Below are positions 35,142 through 44,587 of a stretch of DNA of 64,000 nt, one piece after another. The notes beneath the pieces are model-generated. The model did no database searches and had not been told where the DNA came from. It saw only the letters and a list, made by a program, of their open reading frames with translations. Source of the stretch: a virus; IMG/VR virus record IMGVR_UViG_3300027763_000057, positions 1 to 64,000 of that record; one strand, written 5' to 3'. The position numbers and the translations under genes were made by a program. The number at the start of each line of letters is the position of its first letter. Within the stretch, counting starts at the first letter, position 1.

Positions 35142-36149
35142 ATGAAAACAGCATGTGTATTAGGTGGACACGGGATGATAGGTATGCAACTTGTAAACAG
35201 ACTAAAGAAAGAAGGTTTTTGGGTTCGTTCAGTAGACATTAAGTTTCCTGAATTTTCAGAGTCAACCGCAAATGATGTTTTGATAGCTGATTTAAGAAAT
35301 ATAAGCGAAGTTTCGAAAGCATTATATGCGCCAAATCAAACTAGCATCTTTGACAAGGTTGGTAGTTTTGATGAGGTTTATATGTTAGCTGCTCAAATGG
35401 GTGGCGCTTTATATGTATTTACAGGAGATAATGATGCTGATATTATATACGATTCAACTATAATGAATTTAAATGTAGCAAAGAAAGCGTCAGAATTTAG
35501 CGTAAAGAAATTATTTTTTTCTTCTAGTGCTTGCGCTTATTCGGAAAGATTACAAGAGGATTTGAATAGTGCATCTTTGAAAGAAAATACAGCTTGGGAT
35601 GGTAAACCTGATAGTGTTTATGGTATAGAGAAGCTAATATCAGAGCAAGTTTACGATTCATTTAGAAGGAATAAAGGTTTAGATATTAGAATAGGTAGAT
35701 TTCACAATATATTTTCTCCAGAATGTACTTACAAAGGCGGCAGGGAAAAAGCTCCGGCTGCTGTATGTAGAAAAGTTGCAGAAGCAGATACCGAAATAGA
35801 AATATTTGGAGATGGATTACAGCAAAGAAGTTTCTTATATATTGATGAATGTTTAGATGGTATTAGAAAATTAATGGATAGCGAATATGTTTATCCGGTA
35901 AATATAGGTTCTGATGAAATGATTTCTATTAACGACTTGGCTAAAATGGTTATTGAGATATCGGGAAAGAAATTATCAATTAAAAATGTATCATCAAATG
36001 CATTAGGTGTTAGAGGTAGAAACTCTAACAATGAATTAATACACGAAGTAACGAGTTGGCGACCTACTCAATCTTTAAAAAAGGGAATGGAGAAGTTATA
36101 CCATTGGGTAAGTGCAGAAGTAAATCAATATAAAAGCAAAGGCATATGA
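35142..36149 (+). CDS. GDP-mannose 3,5-epimerase-like NAD-dependent epimerase
   Basis: 335 residues of the extended short-chain dehydrogenase family. GGHGMIG (8-14) binds NAD. SSSACAY (127-133), Tyr160-x3-Lys164, His188 and the segment KGGREKAPAAVCRK (198-211) match the pattern of plant-type GDP-mannose 3,5-epimerase, including the Cys (131) and the Lys next to KGG that do the double epimerization. DGLQQRSF near 224-231 and NIGSDEMISINDLAKM follow. That enzyme turns GDP-mannose into GDP-L-galactose and GDP-L-gulose. It lies between two methyltransferases, 300 bases after the GT11 gene ends with the coupling gene between. GDP-L-galactose could feed GT11. GDP-mannose would come from the host. 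Confidence 0.8.
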   Translation: MKTACVLGGHGMIGMQLVNRLKKEGFWVRSVDIKFPEFSESTANDVLIADLRNISEVSKALYAPNQTSIFDKVGSFDEVYMLAAQMGGALYVFTGDNDADIIYDSTIMNLNVAKKASEFSVKKLFFSSSACAYSERLQEDLNSASLKENTAWDGKPDSVYGIEKLISEQVYDSFRRNKGLDIRIGRFHNIFSPECTYKGGREKAPAAVCRKVAEADTEIEIFGDGLQQRSFLYIDECLDGIRKLMDSEYVYPVNIGSDEMISINDLAKMVIEISGKKLSIKNVSSNALGVRGRNSNNELIHEVTSWRPTQSLKKGMEKLYHWVSAEVNQYKSKGI

Positions 36150-36781
36150 TGATATCATTTGACTACCTAGTCGAAAAACACAAATTGGATATAAAGGGAG
36201 TATTGCATTTAGGGGCTTCCACAGGACAAGAAAGAAATGCCTATGACACCTATTGTAAAGGTTGGGTAATTTGGGTAGAAGCTATACCTAAAGTTTATTT
36301 AGACCTTCAGCAAAATATAAAATCATACCCACAACAAACAGCTTATAATGCTTGTTTAAGTAATGTAGATGGTAGCGATGTGATATTTAATGTGTCAAAT
36401 AATGAAAGCCAAAGTTCATCAATTTTAGAATTGGGCGTTCATGCATTGATTCATCCTGAAGTGCATTATGTAGAGCAAATAGCTATGAAAACACAAAGAG
36501 TAGATACGCTATTAAAAGATGTAGATGTATCTACTATTAATTTTCTAAATGTAGACTTGCAAGGGGCAGAGCATTTGGCAATAGAAGGAATGGGAGAATT
36601 GATTAAAAATATTGACTACGCATTGCTTGAGGTAAATAAAAAGGAAACCTATAAAGGGTGTATGTTGATAGAGGAGCTTGATTATTTTATGTTACAAAGG
36701 GGATTTGAGAGGGTTGAAACGGGGGAATGGGTAGCTGAAACATGGACAGATGCACTATATATCCGTAAATACAAAATATGA
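36146..36781 (+). CDS. FkbM-family methyltransferase
   Basis: 211 residues. GVLHLGASTGQERNAYDTYC (SAM site, 18-37), WVEAIPKVYLDL, and the FkbM signature TINFLNVDLQGAEHLAIEGM are present, as is VDTLLKDV before it. FkbM enzymes O-methylate sugars in polysaccharides or secondary metabolites. Overlaps both neighbours by four bases. Together with the earlier methyltransferase it suggests a methylated, hard-to-degrade glycan. Confidence 0.85.
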   Translation: MMISFDYLVEKHKLDIKGVLHLGASTGQERNAYDTYCKGWVIWVEAIPKVYLDLQQNIKSYPQQTAYNACLSNVDGSDVIFNVSNNESQSSSILELGVHALIHPEVHYVEQIAMKTQRVDTLLKDVDVSTINFLNVDLQGAEHLAIEGMGELIKNIDYALLEVNKKETYKGCMLIEELDYFMLQRGFERVETGEWVAETWTDALYIRKYKI

Positions 36782-37596
36782 TACATATACCAGAAGAATT
36801 TACTCCCACAATAAACACAATATACCCTTGGGAAAATGATATTATATTTGAAGATTGGGTTTCACACGAGCATATCGCAAACACAGAAAGGCAATACCTC
36901 CCAATTCAATGGACAGCATATCATGTAAATAACAATTACGGGAATAACCCCATAGCAAGAAAGCAATTACAAGACTATGTAGATAAGTTACCTAAAGATT
37001 TGAAATATTGGACTATTTGCCAATACGATGACGGGGTGATGACTGATTTTAAAGATTTGGATATCTTGGTCTTTAGTATGAGTAAAAAAACAGGGGTGGA
37101 AATACCTTTATTGTGTAAGCCACACTCGTACAAGTGGAATGGGAAGAAGTCAATATTTGCATCTTTCATTGGGACGCATACACATCCAATTAGGGAAAAT
37201 GTATTTAATATAAAAAATAGGGATTATTATGTTTCCGACAAAGTGCATAACATACAGGATTTTTGTGATATAATTTCTCATTCATTATTTGGATTATGTC
37301 CAAGAGGATATGGATTAAATAGCTTTAGAATAGGGGAATGTATGCAATACGAAACTATCCCCGTATATATATCGGATGAATTTATTAGTTGTTTTGATGC
37401 TAATTTTGAAAACTACGGCATTATAATAGAAGAAAGGGATTCAAATAAAATAGAAGAAATTTTAAAAAGCTACACTGATTTACAAATAGTAGATAAGCAG
37501 TTAAAAATCAAGGAGATATACAATGAATATTATACATACGAAGGAGCTTTTAACAAGATTAAAAACATTTTAAATGCAGATAGCAGTAATTCATAA
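36778..37596 (+). CDS. Exostosin-like (GT47) glycosyltransferase
   Basis: 272 residues. The hallmark is LFGLCPRGYGLNSFRIGECM (about 178-197) followed by ETIPVYISDEF, the exostosin motif that binds the sugar nucleotide. FASFIGTHTHPIREN precedes it. Family 47 enzymes add glucuronate, galactose or xylose in eukaryotes and act on capsule or LPS in bacteria. It overlaps the next gene by 23 bases. Confidence 0.85.
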   Translation: MIHIPEEFTPTINTIYPWENDIIFEDWVSHEHIANTERQYLPIQWTAYHVNNNYGNNPIARKQLQDYVDKLPKDLKYWTICQYDDGVMTDFKDLDILVFSMSKKTGVEIPLLCKPHSYKWNGKKSIFASFIGTHTHPIRENVFNIKNRDYYVSDKVHNIQDFCDIISHSLFGLCPRGYGLNSFRIGECMQYETIPVYISDEFISCFDANFENYGIIIEERDSNKIEEILKSYTDLQIVDKQLKIKEIYNEYYTYEGAFNKIKNILNADSSNS

Positions 37597-38119
37597 TTTT
37601 GATTCACATACTAGATTTGATATGTTAATGCAGGAATTTAAGACTCAAGGCATAAAGGATTTTAAATTTTTTCCGGCAGTTCACGATAGTTATTCAGTCA
37701 AAAAGTCTATAAATTTAGCGCACAAGCAATGCATTAGATATGCATTAGATAATGATTTACCTGAAATATGCGTAATGGAAGATGATGTTCATTTTACTAA
37801 CAAAAATAGTTTTTCTTATTTTTTAGAGCATAAACCTAAAGATTTTGATGTATATTTAAGTGGTATTTATTTAGGGGAAATCTTGGAGGATAATTCAGTA
37901 AAAGAGTTTTCCGGATTTCATTGTTATATTGTAAATAAAAAATTCTATGAAACTTACCTCTCCTTACCGGATGATGCTCACATTGACAGGGCATTGGCAG
38001 GTCTTGGAAAGTATTATGTATCTAGTCCTTTTATAGCAATTCAGCACAATGGATTTTCTTATAATACAAAAATGGAAATGAATTACGATGACCTTTTGAT
38101 AGGTAGAGAATTATATTAA
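37574..38119 (+). CDS. Second GT25-like glycosyltransferase
   Basis: 181 residues. AVIHNFDSHTRFDMLM, ICVMEDDVHF (metal-binding Glu-Asp-Asp) and the C-terminal HNGFSYNTK place it with GT25-type GT-A enzymes, though the N-terminus is less typical than in the gene at 32482. It is the last cassette gene before the portal promoter. Acceptor unknown. Confidence 0.7.
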   Translation: MQIAVIHNFDSHTRFDMLMQEFKTQGIKDFKFFPAVHDSYSVKKSINLAHKQCIRYALDNDLPEICVMEDDVHFTNKNSFSYFLEHKPKDFDVYLSGIYLGEILEDNSVKEFSGFHCYIVNKKFYETYLSLPDDAHIDRALAGLGKYYVSSPFIAIQHNGFSYNTKMEMNYDDLLIGRELY

Positions 38120-38137
38120 TTTAATTAATAAATATAT

Positions 38138-38170
38138 TTTGTTTTTTTTATTTACTTTTAATTAATTTTG
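38138..38170 (+). promoter_or_regulatory. Promoter for portal and capsid genes (TTTG / TAATTTTG)
   Basis: TTTG at 38138-38141 and TAATTTTG at 38163-38170, spacing 21 bases, match the Bacteroidota consensus. It follows the glycan cassette and lies 21 bases before the portal start, so late head genes may be controlled separately from the cassette. Confidence 0.7.
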
Positions 38171-38191
38171 GTAATAAATTTTATTTAGTTA

Positions 38192-40564
38192 ATGCAACAA
38201 GCTACAAATACATACCCTAATCAACAGATTGACCCAAGGGAAAAGGGATATGATTGGATACTTCAATATTGCAAAGCGGCATGGGGTGATTCCCGTGGTT
38301 ATGTGCCAAATAATATGTTGAATTTTGGTCAATCTAAAATGAATGAAATTAAAGAGTATGCATTAGGAAGACAAAGTACTTCAAAGTATAAAAAACTTTT
38401 AAATGTAGATGAGCAAACAGATAAAACATGGCTTAATACAGATTGGACTCCGCCATCATTTTTAACAAAGTATAGAGAGATAGCTATTTCAAAACTTGTT
38501 CAAAGGCGTTATGATTTGCAAGCGTTTGCAGTTGACCCTTTAGCTAAAAGTGAAGAAGATGAACGCTTTAATGAAATGAAAGTTAAGGTGATGATGCGTG
38601 AAGCTGCAATGAAGGCGGGTAATGAAGAATTAGCTAATAGCCCTGTGTTAAAACCAATGGAAGGTGAGCCTGAAGATATGGAGCAGTTGTTGATGGAACA
38701 ACAATTTGGTTACAAACATGTTATGGCAATGGAAGCAGAATGTGCTATTGCTTTGACAATGTATAAAAATAAATTTGACGAAAAAAGAAAAAGAACTCTT
38801 GAAAATTTATTTGATTTTGGTATTGGTGGATATACTGAATATATAGATGAGAATGGTGCTGTAAATGTAAGAGATATTAATCCCGAAAATTTAGTATTAT
38901 CGTATTGCGCAAAAAATGACTTTTCCGATTTGGTACATTTTGGAGAAGTTAGAGAAGTATATGTAGGGGACCTAGCACCTTATTTTTCCCCCGACCAATT
39001 AAATTTGATAGTTCAATCTGTAGCCGGACGTTTTGGTAACCCATCTAATTTTATGTATGGCACAGACTATTCAAAGTATTGGAATCGTTTTAAGGTGCTT
39101 ATTTTAGATTTTGAATTCCTATCATGGAATGATTACACTTATAAAGAAGAAGTAGATAACAGAGGCAATGCTCGTTTTGGTAAAACAAAGTATCAGGATT
39201 CAAGCAAAATGGACTTGGCGGTTAATGAGAAGGGAACAATTGAAAAATTTGACTACGCAGGGTCTGTGCCTAGTTTAGTTGACTCAAAGAGTAAAGGGCA
39301 AGCCGAGCCTGTATATATGCCTGTTACTAAAAAGGTTGTTTATAAGTGCAAATGGTTAATTCAAACTGATTATATGTATGATTGGGGTATGTCTGAAAAT
39401 CAAATTAGACAACCTTCGTCTTGGTGGGATACAAAATTAAACATCCAATTATACTCATGGAATTTCTATAAGATGCGTTTTGCAGGTATTACAGAAAGAT
39501 TGATTCCTTTAGAAGATAAAGCATGTTTAGCTTGGTTTAGGCTTCAAAATATGTCTAACAAATTAATTCCGTATTTAATAAATATAGATTTAAACGCATT
39601 AGAAGGTGTTGATTTTGGAGGAGGTGGAGATAAGATGAACCCAACAAAGGTTATGGATTTTATATTTTCTAATTTTGTTGTTCCTTATCGTTCAACAGAT
39701 TTATTAAGTCAAAATCCAAACTATAAGCCGGTAAGCATTGAAGCTTCAGGACAATTAGCTGTATTTAGCCAATTGTATCAAGAGTTGCAAAATACTATTG
39801 ATATGATGCGTCAAATATCAGGATTAAATGAATTGACAGATGGCTCTACTCCAAATGCAAAAACGTTAGTTCCAGTTGCAAATGCTGCAATGGAAAGTAC
39901 TAATAATGCTTTATACTTGTTAAGCTTTGCTGACAAGCAATTGGTGCAAAATGTTGCAGATGCTATTGTTGCAAAAGTACAGATAGCTGTTAAATTAGGT
40001 AAGGTAGAAGGTTATGGTAGAGCGTTAGGTACGGAAACTGTTAAATTTTTCCAAATTAATCCTGACTTGTCTATTCATGAATTTGGTATATTTATTGAAG
40101 ATAGCCCATCTGATTACGAAAGACAGCAATTAATACAAGAGTTAAATATTAGAGATTCTCAAGGATTAATTGAGCCTGAAGATAAAATACTTGTAATGAG
40201 TTGCCGTAATTTAAAAATGGCATCAATGATACTTGCATATAAGATTAAGAAGCGTAGAGAGAAGATGCAAGAATACGAATTACAGAAAGTAAGAGAAGCT
40301 TCTCAAGGTAATGCAATGGCAGTTCAAACAGCTGAACAAGAAAAGCGTATCACATTGCAAGACCAATTAAATGCAGATATAGCTAAAATTAACGCTGAAA
40401 AACAATGGGAATATATTATTCAAATGGGTAAGAAGGATAAAGATATTCAAGAAGCTGAAATACAAAAAGAAGCAAAAGTTATTGCTCAAAGAATAGCAGC
40501 AGATGCTAGAATAGCGGTAAGCGACAAGAAGCAAGTACAAACAATGACATCCAAAACAAAATAA
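38192..40564 (+). CDS. Portal protein
   Basis: 790 residues with DWILQYCKAAWGDSRGYVPN at the start, a long helical wing, a central segment NVRDINPENLVLSYCAKNDF (about 225-245) and a helical, charged C-terminus typical of portal barrels and crown (QQLIQELNIRDS, then a Lys/Glu-rich end). The size and pattern match the large portals of crAss-like and other Bacteroidota podophages. It forms the 12-subunit packaging vertex next to TerL. It follows the promoter and precedes the ferritin gene by one base. Confidence 0.75.
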   Translation: MQQATNTYPNQQIDPREKGYDWILQYCKAAWGDSRGYVPNNMLNFGQSKMNEIKEYALGRQSTSKYKKLLNVDEQTDKTWLNTDWTPPSFLTKYREIAISKLVQRRYDLQAFAVDPLAKSEEDERFNEMKVKVMMREAAMKAGNEELANSPVLKPMEGEPEDMEQLLMEQQFGYKHVMAMEAECAIALTMYKNKFDEKRKRTLENLFDFGIGGYTEYIDENGAVNVRDINPENLVLSYCAKNDFSDLVHFGEVREVYVGDLAPYFSPDQLNLIVQSVAGRFGNPSNFMYGTDYSKYWNRFKVLILDFEFLSWNDYTYKEEVDNRGNARFGKTKYQDSSKMDLAVNEKGTIEKFDYAGSVPSLVDSKSKGQAEPVYMPVTKKVVYKCKWLIQTDYMYDWGMSENQIRQPSSWWDTKLNIQLYSWNFYKMRFAGITERLIPLEDKACLAWFRLQNMSNKLIPYLINIDLNALEGVDFGGGGDKMNPTKVMDFIFSNFVVPYRSTDLLSQNPNYKPVSIEASGQLAVFSQLYQELQNTIDMMRQISGLNELTDGSTPNAKTLVPVANAAMESTNNALYLLSFADKQLVQNVADAIVAKVQIAVKLGKVEGYGRALGTETVKFFQINPDLSIHEFGIFIEDSPSDYERQQLIQELNIRDSQGLIEPEDKILVMSCRNLKMASMILAYKIKKRREKMQEYELQKVREASQGNAMAVQTAEQEKRITLQDQLNADIAKINAEKQWEYIIQMGKKDKDIQEAEIQKEAKVIAQRIAADARIAVSDKKQVQTMTSKTK

Positions 40565-40565
40565 A

Positions 40566-41060
40566 ATGGTAAAATCTTTATTATCGAAAAGTATGAAAAG
40601 CGTCTTGCAAGAGGCGTTATATTTAGAATTATATCAATCTAATCTTTGGAAGGCTTTGGCTAACCAAATGCAACGATATGGTTTTTTTGGTACACAAAAG
40701 TATTTCTTGGCAGAAAGCGAAGAAGAATTAACACATTACCAAATTCATGTTGAGTTTCAAAATGATATGGGTGATTGCGCTGATATGCCTTCAATAGAAG
40801 CTATTAAAGATAAAGTAAAAACTATTGGAGAATCTTTGGAAATAGGTTATGAAATGGAGCTTGAGGTTTACAATAAATATAAAGAATTTTACAAAATGGC
40901 AGAAGATGAGGATTGCGTTGTAGGACAATTCTTACTTCAATTTTTAGAAATACAAAGAAAGGCGGTAGGTCATTATGGTGATTTACTTGCAAAATATGCA
41001 ACAGCTGAAGCAACTAAAGAAATATTAGAATTTGACCAACATATCAACGATGTTCCTTAA
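40566..41060 (+). CDS. Ferritin-like protein
   Basis: 164 residues that line up along their full length with bacterial ferritins such as E. coli FtnA. The helix A segment LQEALYLELYQSNLW carries Glu21; helix B SEEELTHYQIH has Glu54 and His57; helix C has Glu98 (YEMELEV); helix D has FLLQFLEIQRK with Glu128 and Gln130. These positions correspond to the ferroxidase ligands (E17, E50, H53, E94, E126-Q127 region). It also keeps the turn pattern before helix C (MPSIEAI). Family function: oxidize and store iron in a 24-mer shell. It lies between portal and scaffold genes, so expressed with virion parts. Whether it forms a shell or joins the virion is open. Confidence 0.85.
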   Translation: MVKSLLSKSMKSVLQEALYLELYQSNLWKALANQMQRYGFFGTQKYFLAESEEELTHYQIHVEFQNDMGDCADMPSIEAIKDKVKTIGESLEIGYEMELEVYNKYKEFYKMAEDEDCVVGQFLLQFLEIQRKAVGHYGDLLAKYATAEATKEILEFDQHINDVP

Positions 41061-41088
41061 ATTTTTTTATTTAATTTAATTTATATAA

Positions 41089-41101
41089 TTTCGTAACGAA
41101 A
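41089..41101. promoter_or_regulatory. Palindrome TTTCGTAACGAAA upstream of scaffold gene
   Basis: A 13-base perfect dyad around a central A, eight bases before the scaffold start codon region. It may be an operator or part of a leader hairpin. No second copy was noticed. Confidence 0.35.
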
Positions 41102-41110
41102 AACACAAAT

Positions 41111-42235
41111 ATGTCAGAAGAACAAAATCAACAATCAACACAGGAAGAAGCAAAACCGGTTTACAAAGCTAGCACGGGTATCCCAAGCGTAGAAGATTAC
41201 AGAGAGGCTGAAAGTAATAACTTTCAATCCGAAGGAGAACCGTTAGTAGAACCGCAAAATGTTCAAAATGAGTCAGTTGATAATGCGCCACTTGAAGATA
41301 ACGCATCATCTTTCTCAATGCCATCACTTGATGGAGAAGAAGAAGTAGAATCCAATTCAGCAAGTGCCGTAATTTCGGATTGGAAAGAAGAGTTAAAAAA
41401 AGCAAATCCAAAAGATATTTTAAAAGAATTAGGATATGATGATTTTTTAGCTGAATTCGCAGAGTATAGAAAGAATGGAGGAGATGCATATAAATATTTA
41501 GAAGCAAGAGCGTTTGATTGGGATACTGTATCGCATCAGGATTTGATTTTAGATGAATTAAAGTCGCAATACCCACATCTAACTGAAGATAAAGTTGAGA
41601 GGCTATATCAGGCTAAATACAAGCAATCTGACATGGCATCTGATGACGACAGAGAAGTTGGATTAATTCAATTGGAAGCAGACGCAGAACTTGTAAGACA
41701 AAAAAGAGTTACCGAACAGAGGCAGTTCCAAATACCAGAGCCTGCAAGAATGCAAGAGGCAAATACACAGGCAATGTATGAGGAGCAGCGGAAGTTAGAA
41801 ATAGACCAATCACAAAAGATTATTCAATTTTTTCAGGAACATGAAGCCACTAAAAACTTATATCAAAGCAAGAGAGTTGCTATTGATTTGGGTGATAATG
41901 GTAAATTCAATTTTAACATTGATAAACCTGAAAATCTAATGTCAGTAGCGTTAGATTCGGAAAAATGGCAAAGAGCAATATCAGTAAATCCGCAAGAGGC
42001 AGATGTGAGCAAGCTTATTCCAGATGTCGCTAAATTGCAAAAAATTGCATTAGTGGCAATGAATCCAAACTATGAGAGAGATTTAGTGAACTATGGTAAA
42101 TCATTGGGGCTGAAAGCTATTGTGGAAGAAGGGCAGAACGCACGAAGACCAATAGGTAATACACCTGCCCAACCCAATGAATCGTTTTCTGAAGCTATTA
42201 AAACAAGAGCTAAAGTAAGCACACTAGGCAGGTAA
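41111..42235 (+). CDS. Probable scaffold / capsid assembly protein
   Basis: 374 residues; acidic N-terminal region (Glu/Asp/Gln rich, about 1-90), a helical middle with coiled-coil tendency (EEQRKLEIDQSQKIIQFF), and a basic C-terminus ending in KTRAKVSTLGR. Lack of catalytic motifs, high charge and the place directly before the major capsid gene are typical of scaffolds, which guide capsid assembly and then leave. Confidence 0.65.
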   Translation: MSEEQNQQSTQEEAKPVYKASTGIPSVEDYREAESNNFQSEGEPLVEPQNVQNESVDNAPLEDNASSFSMPSLDGEEEVESNSASAVISDWKEELKKANPKDILKELGYDDFLAEFAEYRKNGGDAYKYLEARAFDWDTVSHQDLILDELKSQYPHLTEDKVERLYQAKYKQSDMASDDDREVGLIQLEADAELVRQKRVTEQRQFQIPEPARMQEANTQAMYEEQRKLEIDQSQKIIQFFQEHEATKNLYQSKRVAIDLGDNGKFNFNIDKPENLMSVALDSEKWQRAISVNPQEADVSKLIPDVAKLQKIALVAMNPNYERDLVNYGKSLGLKAIVEEGQNARRPIGNTPAQPNESFSEAIKTRAKVSTLGR

Positions 42236-42266
42236 AAAATTATTTTACTTTTTAAAACCAAAAAAA

Positions 42267-43622
42267 ATGGCAAACAATATTGGTAATATAACCAAATCCT
42301 ACGTCAGTGCTATTGACCCAGTACTTGACACGAGAGAGATTAACAAATTAGTTACAGACATCCAAAACGAAGATGCGTTAACTGATATTTTATGGTTGGG
42401 AGATAGAAAAAAACCAATCGCAACAGGTCAACCTTTGTACTACACATTTGTAAACGAAAGTTTATTCAAATTGTTAGATACAACAGGCGGAACAGTTAAT
42501 GGTACAGGTACAACTTCATTAAACTTCACTTGTACAGCAGCGACTTCAGGTCAAGCTCGTAAAGATGATTTAGTGTTAGTTCCTACTGGTGCTATTTCTG
42601 CAATCGTTACAAACGTAGTATCTACTTCAGGTGTTGATACAGTTTACATTAAGACAGTTTCTGGAGCTAATGCTACTTTGACTGCTGGAGATAAATTATC
42701 TTTATTCTCTGTAGCTGTTGGTGAGAATTCAATTTCTCAAACAAACTTACGTTTCGGCTTGACTCGTTACACTAACAAGTATCAAATCTTTAGAGAAATC
42801 TCTAAAATTACAGACGTACAAAACGCTGCTACAATCGAGGTTGAATTTAACGGACAAAACAAGTTTATCGTTAAAGACCATTTAGAGAAAGCAATCCGTT
42901 TAAAAGGACAAATCAATGCTGCTTATATCGCAGGTGATATGTCAGTTACTACTTTCAGTGATACAAACCCAATCTTAACAGATGGTAATAGCGATGCTAC
43001 CGATGGTGGTGGAGCAGTTCAAACTACTCGTGGTTTAAACAAATACATTGAAATGTACGGTTCTACATTGGTAAATGGTACTTTAGGTACAGTTCAACAA
43101 ACAAATATTAATAACGCTTTGGATGTGTTGATTTCTCAACGTTCTCCTAAAGATTATTTAGTATTTGGTTCTTCTGCTGCAAAGCGTGCGCATGATACAT
43201 ATTGGAAGGCTTTAGGTTCTTCTGGTGTTCAATCAGTTCGTATCGTTGTTGATGGTAAAGAATTAGATTTAACTGTAGATAAAGTTAGCTACGGCGGATT
43301 TGATTTACATTACATGACAATGCCAATTCAAGACCAACCGGTATTATTCAGCCAAACTACTATCAATAAGAGTGTTTACTACATTCCTTATAACAATAGA
43401 GTTAAAGTTGAAGGCGGTGGTTATGATTCAGCAATGCGTGTAAGATACGTACCTGCACAAACCAAGTATGGTAATGACATGATTGGTGAAATCCATACAG
43501 GAGCATTATCTCCTGTTAATCCTAACGGAGATGCGATGAACTGGACTTGTTCTTGGACAACTGCTCAAGGTCTTGAGTGTTTAGGTGTTCAACATTTCTT
43601 GCGTCAACAAGTATTATCTTAA
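42267..43622 (+). CDS. Major capsid protein
   Basis: 451 residues. It lies right after the scaffold and before a terminator, as is usual for the most abundant late protein. The sequence is beta-rich with long hinge-like loops, conserved-looking YTNKYQIFREISKITDV, and a C-terminal beta region (HYMTMPIQDQPVLF, GYDSAMRVRYV). This agrees with an HK97-type fold but has no single diagnostic motif. Codons are more frequently C- or G-ending than in neighbours, as expected for high expression. GroES upstream may assist its folding. Confidence 0.7.
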   Translation: MANNIGNITKSYVSAIDPVLDTREINKLVTDIQNEDALTDILWLGDRKKPIATGQPLYYTFVNESLFKLLDTTGGTVNGTGTTSLNFTCTAATSGQARKDDLVLVPTGAISAIVTNVVSTSGVDTVYIKTVSGANATLTAGDKLSLFSVAVGENSISQTNLRFGLTRYTNKYQIFREISKITDVQNAATIEVEFNGQNKFIVKDHLEKAIRLKGQINAAYIAGDMSVTTFSDTNPILTDGNSDATDGGGAVQTTRGLNKYIEMYGSTLVNGTLGTVQQTNINNALDVLISQRSPKDYLVFGSSAAKRAHDTYWKALGSSGVQSVRIVVDGKELDLTVDKVSYGGFDLHYMTMPIQDQPVLFSQTTINKSVYYIPYNNRVKVEGGGYDSAMRVRYVPAQTKYGNDMIGEIHTGALSPVNPNGDAMNWTCSWTTAQGLECLGVQHFLRQQVLS

Positions 43623-43630
43623 TACAAACT

Positions 43631-43666
43631 AAAAGGGGCGGTGTAAAAAGCCGCCCTTTATTTTTA
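43631..43666 (+). terminator. Terminator after the major capsid gene
   Basis: AAAGGGGCGG and CCGCCCTTT pair (43632-43641 / 43651-43659, one bulged G), followed by five T in TTTATTTTT. It would limit read-through from the very active capsid gene. Confidence 0.8.
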
Positions 43667-43684
43667 TAATAAAAAACACACAAT

Positions 43685-44587
43685 ATGCAAGTAGTTGGAA
43701 AATTCAACGCAATTTCAGAGGAATTAAAAAAGCAAATTCCTGAATTGGAAGTTGGTCAAACAATCACTTTTGAAATGCTTACCGGTCAAAAAAATAATGA
43801 CCCTGATGAAAAAGAAAGACAAAAAAGCCCTATGCTTTATCCTAAAGCAAATATTCCTTTAAGAGATAGAGTTAAAGACCCTTATATAAAAGAAGGAAGT
43901 TCTTGGGTAGATATCGTAGTTGCTGATTCATGGGATAGAGATGGTAATCCTTTGGAAAGATTTTTTATGCCCGGAATTAGTGATGGCTCTGGGGATTTTA
44001 AATTTGGAGGTAAATTTTCACTAACAGGTGGAAATCAAAAAGATGAAGAATTATATGAATTTTTAATGATTTCAAATTGGAATCAAGATAGTATTTTAGG
44101 AGAAGCCGGAAGAGATAAAAGCAAAATTCCTATGTGCAAGGTAATCAACCAAAAAGCTACAAGCCAAAAGGTTATGACTGGCTTTAATACATTAAAAGAG
44201 GCAATTAATATTGTTACTAAATTAAAACCTGCCGAAGCTCGTCAAATTGGTGCATCATTGAATTGGAATGAATTTACTGATGATGAAGTTATTTTAGCTC
44301 AAGTAGCTGATTTAGCTCGTACCAAACCTGAAGAGTTTTTAAAAGTTTATAATGACCCTAATAAACCAATTAAGGCTTCTATTAGAAAAGCATTAGATAC
44401 CGATGTTCTTAAATTTGATATTGCAACAGGAAAGGTTAGTCTTGGTTCTCAAGAAATAACTACTATATCAAAAGAGGAAAGAGGAAATGTTACAGAAGCT
44501 TTAACTCAATTTATTAATTCTGCAAAGAATGGTAAACAAGTTTTAGATAATATTAATAAACAATTAACTGAACCAGAAGTGGTATAG
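43685..44587 (+). CDS. Hypothetical, probable virion-associated protein
   Basis: 300 residues. The N-terminal part has QIPELEVGQTITFEMLTGQ and a beta-rich section with FKFGGKFSLTGGNQK; a helical C-terminus follows. No family recognised. It lies between two terminators, so it is a single-gene unit downstream of the capsid gene. A capsid decoration or tail link role is possible but unsupported. Confidence 0.5.
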   Translation: MQVVGKFNAISEELKKQIPELEVGQTITFEMLTGQKNNDPDEKERQKSPMLYPKANIPLRDRVKDPYIKEGSSWVDIVVADSWDRDGNPLERFFMPGISDGSGDFKFGGKFSLTGGNQKDEELYEFLMISNWNQDSILGEAGRDKSKIPMCKVINQKATSQKVMTGFNTLKEAINIVTKLKPAEARQIGASLNWNEFTDDEVILAQVADLARTKPEEFLKVYNDPNKPIKASIRKALDTDVLKFDIATGKVSLGSQEITTISKEERGNVTEALTQFINSAKNGKQVLDNINKQLTEPEVV

